From an uncultured Bacteroidales bacterium (GTDB lineage: Bacteria > Bacteroidota > Bacteroidia > Bacteroidales > Muribaculaceae): 64,000 bases of DNA. The stretch is taken from NCBI GenBank assembly GCA_958418815.1, contig CATZGB010000006.1, positions 1-64,000 on the forward strand, in the 5' to 3' direction. The position numbers and the translations under genes are program-made. The notes beneath the pieces were generated by a model. The model did no database searches. It was not told the DNA's origin and saw only the letters and a list, made by a program, of their open reading frames with translations. Positions 59,992-64,000 of the stretch are shown here, one piece after another (the first letter of the stretch is position 1; every line of letters starts with the position of its first letter).

Positions 59992-62900
59992 TTGTTAGTT
60001 ACGAGTCTGATTCGCAAATCGATATACCGCAGGTCGCTATGGCTCCTCTGCACGGTCGTTGCAGTGGCGGCCTCTGCCGTGTTTGTGATCGCGGGCACCC
60101 AGGCTCCGGGGGCAGGCGCGGGCGGCGTGTCGATAACGCCTCCGCCGCCATTCCCGTCGTTGCCCGTCCCCTCCAACCCCAACGACTCGATAATGATGCC
60201 GTTCCCGGTGCAGCAGACAGTGCCGGCCGATTACGAGCGGCTGATGGAGGACCAGTTTGCCGCTGACCTCTCCACGCCGTCCAACATCGTGACGGTGCCG
60301 GAATATGACCCCGAGACCGGCTATTATGTGATACGCACCAAAATCGGCGACACCGAAATCACCACCCCCTTCATCCTCAACGAGAAGCAGTACAACGACT
60401 GGCAGTTTCGCCGTCAGCTGCAGGAGTATTACCAGGAGCGCAACCAGGCCCTGGCCGAGAACAAGGAGAAGCAGCCGTTCAACATCTTCGACATGAATTT
60501 CGCTTACGGGCCGCTTGAGAAAATCTTCGGCCCGGGGGGTGTGTCGCTCAAGACCCAGGGATCGGTGCAGATAAAGATGGGTGTCAATTCCAACAAGAGC
60601 GACAATCCATCGCTCCCCATAAAGTCGCGACGCAAGACCTACTTTGACTTCGACCAGAAGATACAGGCGACGATTGCCGCCTCGGTAGGCGACCGCATGA
60701 ACTTCAACATGACCTACAACACCGACGCGACCTTTGATTTCGACTCCAAGAACATAAAGCTCGCCTATGAGGGTAAGGAGGATGACATCGTCAAGTCGAT
60801 AGAGGCGGGAAATGTCTCGATGACCACCGGGTCGTCGCTCATCAGGGGGGCGACGGCGCTGTTCGGCGTGAAGTCAAAGCTGCAGTTCGGCAAGTTCACC
60901 GTCACTGCTTTGCTGTCGCAACAGAATTCCGAGTCAAAGACCGTCAGCTCCAAAGGAGGCTCGCAGGCAACGGATTTCTCGGTCAACGTCGACCAGTATG
61001 ACCAGAACCGCCACTTCTTCCTGGCCAATTATTTCTACCGCAATTACGACCAGTTTGCGGCCCGTCTGCCGCTGGTGGCCTCGGGTGTCAACATCACCCG
61101 TGTCGAGGTGTGGGTGACCAACAAGGGGGGCAAATATGAGCAGGCGCGCAACATCGTCGCGTTTGCCGACCTGGCCGAGGGTGACGCCGCCGGGCTTAAC
61201 AACTCTTACTGGACGGTCAATCCCTCGGTGATGATGCCCTGCAACCAGTCAAACAACCTTCTTGATGTCATCAAGACCGAATATCCCGGGGCGAGGTCAA
61301 TCAACACCGTCACCCAGGCCCTTGAGCCGTTGCGGGCTTTTGGCATCGAGGGTGGACGCGACTATGAGAAAGTGGAGTCGGCGCGTCTGCTCAACTCGTC
61401 GGAATACACCGTCAACTCCACTCTGGGTTACATCTCGCTCAAAGCGCAGCTCAACTCCGACGATGTGCTTGGAGTGGCATTCGAGTACACCTGCAACGGC
61501 CAGGTTTACCAGGTCGGCGAATTCTCGTCAGACATAACCACGACCTCAGAGTCTCTTTATGTCAAGATGCTTAAATCAACCACGGTCGACCCGAAGCTGC
61601 CGATATGGCGGTTGATGATGAAGAATGTCTACTCGCTGGGTGCATACCAGGTGCAGAAACAGAACTTCAAGCTCCAGATCAAATATCTCTCAGACACCAC
61701 CGGTACGCTCATCAACTACCTGCCGATACCATCGATGTCAAACACCCCGCTGCTGCAGGTGATGAACCTTGACCGCATAGACTCCAATGAGCAGTCCAAC
61801 CCCGACGGATTCTTCGACTTCATCGAGGGATACACCATAATCTCGTCAAACGGCAAGGTGATATTCCCTGTGGCCGAGCCGTTCGGCGCGCATCTTGAGA
61901 AGAAAATCAATGACCCGGTGCTGGCCCAGAAATATGTCTACAAAGAGCTGTATGACTCGACACTGGTCATTGCCCGCCAGTTTGCCGACAAGAACAAATT
62001 TGTGCTTGCCGGTTCATACCAGGCATCGTCAGGCTCGCAGATACGCCTCAACGCGATGAATGTGCCGCGCGGATCGGTGATAGTCATGGCCGGAGGTGTG
62101 CAGCTTGTCGAGAACTCTGATTACACGGTCGACTACTCGATGGGTATCGTGACCATCACCAACCAGAGCATCATAGACTCGGGCCAGAGCATTTCGGTCA
62201 CCCTTGAGAACCAGTCGCTTTTCTCGACACAGCGCAAGACCCTCCTGGGGCTTGACATGCAGTATGCCATCAGCAAAGACCTCAACATCGGGGCCACTTT
62301 GCTCCATTTCTCGGAGAAAGCCCTGACCGAGAAGGTCAACATCGGCGACGAGGTGATAAACAACTCGATGTTTGGCTTCAACGTCAACTACAACACCCGG
62401 TTCATGTGGCTGACAAACCTGCTCAACAAGATTCCGACGGTCAACGCCACAGCCCCGTCGACCCTCAGCCTGACGGCGGAATATGCATTGCTCAAGCCTC
62501 ACAGCCAGAAGGCGGGCTCGACCCAGGGCAGCTCGTATGTCGACGACTTCGAGTCGTCGCAGACCGGTATCGACCTGAGGTCGCCATATTCATGGTTCCT
62601 GGCCTCCACTCCTTACGACAGCGGCAAGGATGCCCTCTTCCCCGAGGCCGCCCTCTCCAATGACCCTGCCTATGGGATGAACCGCGCGTTGCTCAACTGG
62701 TATTACATCGACCGGATGTTCACCGACCGCAACTCCTCGCTCGCGCCCGGCTATATCCGCAACGACCTTGTGCAGCTGTCAAACCCGTATGTCCGCGAGG
62801 TGACCTCACAGGAGATTTTCCCCGGACGCGAGCTTACCTATGGTGAGTCGGCGACGGTGCAGACCCTCAACCTGTCGTTCTATCCCACCGAGCGCGGCCC

Positions 62901-64000
62901 TTACAACCTCGATGCCACCAACATCGACGAGGAGGGGTATCTGCTGAATCCGGAGAAGCGATGGGGAGGTATAATGCGCAAGATGGACAACACCAACTTC
63001 GAGCAGTCAAATATCGAATATGTGCAGTTCTGGATGATGAACCCGTTCCTCGATCCCGACAATCCCAACTATGACGGCGGTGACCTTTATTTCAACTTCG
63101 GCGAGATATCGGAGGATATTCTCAAGGATGGTCTCAAATCGTATGAGAACGGAATTCCGGTCGACGGCAACAATGAATGGCTGGAGACCACCGTCTGGGG
63201 ACGTGTGTCGCGCCAGAACTCGCTGACATACGCGTTTGACACCAACAACGGCTCGCGACTGATGCAGGATGTCGGCCTTGACGGGCTGCGCAATGATGAT
63301 GAGTTCAGCTTCCCGACATACTCTTCATTCCTCGACCAGCTGCGCCAGCGTCTCTCCCCGGCTGCGCTCGACAGGATGCAGAACGACATTTTCTCGCCGT
63401 TCAATGACCCGGCGCAGGACAACTATCATTTCTTCCGTGGGTATGACTACGACGAGCAGCGCCTTTCGATTCTTGAGCGTTACAAACGCTACAACGGGGT
63501 GGAGGGGAACTCGCTGCCTCCCGAGGACGCGGCCGATCCTCTTTACCAGAGCGCCAGGTCGGTGCCTGATGTCGAGGACATCAACCAGGACAATACCCTC
63601 AACGAGTATGAACGCTACTTCCAGTATCGTGTCTCCATACGTCCCGAGGACCTTGTCGTGGGGAAGAACTACATATCCGACAAGCAGGTGTCGACGGTCT
63701 ACACGCGCGACGGCCAGACACAGACCGTCGAGTGGTATCAGTTCAAGATTCCTCTGAGCCAGTATGAGAAGAAGGTAGGCTCAATCAACGACTTCTCCAC
63801 CATCCGTTTCGCCCGCATGTTCATGACCGGCTTCAAGCAGGTGACCCACCTGCGATTCGCGACGCTCGAACTGGTTCGCGGCGAATGGCGCAATTATGAC
63901 TTCAACCTCAACAACCGTGGCGACGCTCCGGCCGAGGGGCAGATGGATGTCTCGGTGGTCAACATCGAGGAGAACGCCGACCGCGAGCCGGTCAATTATG
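59992..64000 (+). CDS. sprA: SprA, type IX secretion outer-membrane translocon (5' part)
   Basis: SprA (Sov) is the giant outer-membrane barrel of the type IX secretion system and gliding machinery. The frame is open from the stop at 59989 to the window end (1336 codons) and is cut by the edge; the family is usually about 2300-2500 residues. Motifs include PETGYYVIRTKIGDTEITTP, FNIFDMNFAYGPLEKIFGPG, SSYVDDFESSQTGIDLRSPY and, at the edge, NIEENADREPVNY. The only in-frame codon giving a signal peptide is TTG at 59992 (LVTSLIRKSIYRRSLWLL, then a hydrophobic stretch to VIAG); the first ATG (60193) would remove it. The type IX-tailed proteins elsewhere in this window would be its cargo. Confidence 0.92.
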   Translation, partial: MLVTSLIRKSIYRRSLWLLCTVVAVAASAVFVIAGTQAPGAGAGGVSITPPPPFPSLPVPSNPNDSIMMPFPVQQTVPADYERLMEDQFAADLSTPSNIVTVPEYDPETGYYVIRTKIGDTEITTPFILNEKQYNDWQFRRQLQEYYQERNQALAENKEKQPFNIFDMNFAYGPLEKIFGPGGVSLKTQGSVQIKMGVNSNKSDNPSLPIKSRRKTYFDFDQKIQATIAASVGDRMNFNMTYNTDATFDFDSKNIKLAYEGKEDDIVKSIEAGNVSMTTGSSLIRGATALFGVKSKLQFGKFTVTALLSQQNSESKTVSSKGGSQATDFSVNVDQYDQNRHFFLANYFYRNYDQFAARLPLVASGVNITRVEVWVTNKGGKYEQARNIVAFADLAEGDAAGLNNSYWTVNPSVMMPCNQSNNLLDVIKTEYPGARSINTVTQALEPLRAFGIEGGRDYEKVESARLLNSSEYTVNSTLGYISLKAQLNSDDVLGVAFEYTCNGQVYQVGEFSSDITTTSESLYVKMLKSTTVDPKLPIWRLMMKNVYSLGAYQVQKQNFKLQIKYLSDTTGTLINYLPIPSMSNTPLLQVMNLDRIDSNEQSNPDGFFDFIEGYTIISSNGKVIFPVAEPFGAHLEKKINDPVLAQKYVYKELYDSTLVIARQFADKNKFVLAGSYQASSGSQIRLNAMNVPRGSVIVMAGGVQLVENSDYTVDYSMGIVTITNQSIIDSGQSISVTLENQSLFSTQRKTLLGLDMQYAISKDLNIGATLLHFSEKALTEKVNIGDEVINNSMFGFNVNYNTRFMWLTNLLNKIPTVNATAPSTLSLTAEYALLKPHSQKAGSTQGSSYVDDFESSQTGIDLRSPYSWFLASTPYDSGKDALFPEAALSNDPAYGMNRALLNWYYIDRMFTDRNSSLAPGYIRNDLVQLSNPYVREVTSQEIFPGRELTYGESATVQTLNLSFYPTERGPYNLDATNIDEEGYLLNPEKRWGGIMRKMDNTNFEQSNIEYVQFWMMNPFLDPDNPNYDGGDLYFNFGEISEDILKDGLKSYENGIPVDGNNEWLETTVWGRVSRQNSLTYAFDTNNGSRLMQDVGLDGLRNDDEFSFPTYSSFLDQLRQRLSPAALDRMQNDIFSPFNDPAQDNYHFFRGYDYDEQRLSILERYKRYNGVEGNSLPPEDAADPLYQSARSVPDVEDINQDNTLNEYERYFQYRVSIRPEDLVVGKNYISDKQVSTVYTRDGQTQTVEWYQFKIPLSQYEKKVGSINDFSTIRFARMFMTGFKQVTHLRFATLELVRGEWRNYDFNLNNRGDAPAEGQMDVSVVNIEENADREPVNY

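Overview
The window looks like a chromosomal segment of a gut Bacteroidales bacterium, most likely of the Muribaculaceae (S24-7) or a close relative. The evidence is gene content (SusC/SusD pair, TonB-dependent transport, type IX secretion cargo, sprA, Bacteroidetes-type purM, trkAH and serCA forms) and promoters of the Bacteroidetes type: a TAnnTTTG box with TTG or TTTG about 19-20 bp upstream, seen ahead of many genes. The family assignment is an inference from gene style only. The DNA is GC-rich except for an island at about 34.9-37.8 kb.

Layout. 1-420: a structured non-coding locus with a terminator, a long foldback and a 15-bp tandem repeat. 424-3891 (-): a large secreted multidomain protein with a type IX sorting tail. 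4262-7928 (+): etfB-etfA-acyl-CoA dehydrogenase operon. 8071-28411 (+): a polysaccharide utilization locus (PUL): membrane regulator, SusC (broken by a 1-base frameshift), SusD, four-module SusE/F-like lipoprotein, GH27-like lipoprotein, inverting GH97, three secreted SusF-module proteins with type IX tails, and GH66. The enzymes point to dextran or another alpha-1,6-glucan. 28538-31359 (+): trkA-trkH potassium uptake. 31978-32052 (-): tRNA-Arg(CCG). 32179-34632 (-): serC, serA and a QdtA/FdtA-like cupin. 34928-37797 (+): an AT-richer two-gene unit of unknown function. 37872-39173 (-): rarA. 39409-45884 (+): small membrane proteins, a PstS-like lipoprotein, a TPR protein, a nitroreductase and a subtilisin-like protease. 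45964-52139 (+): cdsA, purM, an MltF-like transglycosylase, a DUF3332 lipoprotein and a phosphohexomutase. 52254-57828 (-): thiamin operon thiS-tenI-thiE-thiG-thiH-thiF-tenA-thiD under a TPP riboswitch, without thiC. 58288-58994 (+): two small lipoproteins. 59322-64000 (+): ruvA and the 5' part of sprA, which runs off the right edge.

How the parts fit. In the PUL, the GH27-like lipoprotein, SusD and the SusE/F lipoprotein are predicted to sit at the cell surface, SusC would import oligosaccharides, and GH66 and GH97 have plain signal peptides that suggest periplasmic finishing to glucose. Unusually, three further glucan-binding-type proteins end in type IX sorting tails, so part of this Sus system may be delivered by the same secretion route whose translocon component SprA lies at the right edge. 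The thiamin operon makes the thiazole and joins it to a pyrimidine, but its own gene set suggests that the pyrimidine comes from salvage.
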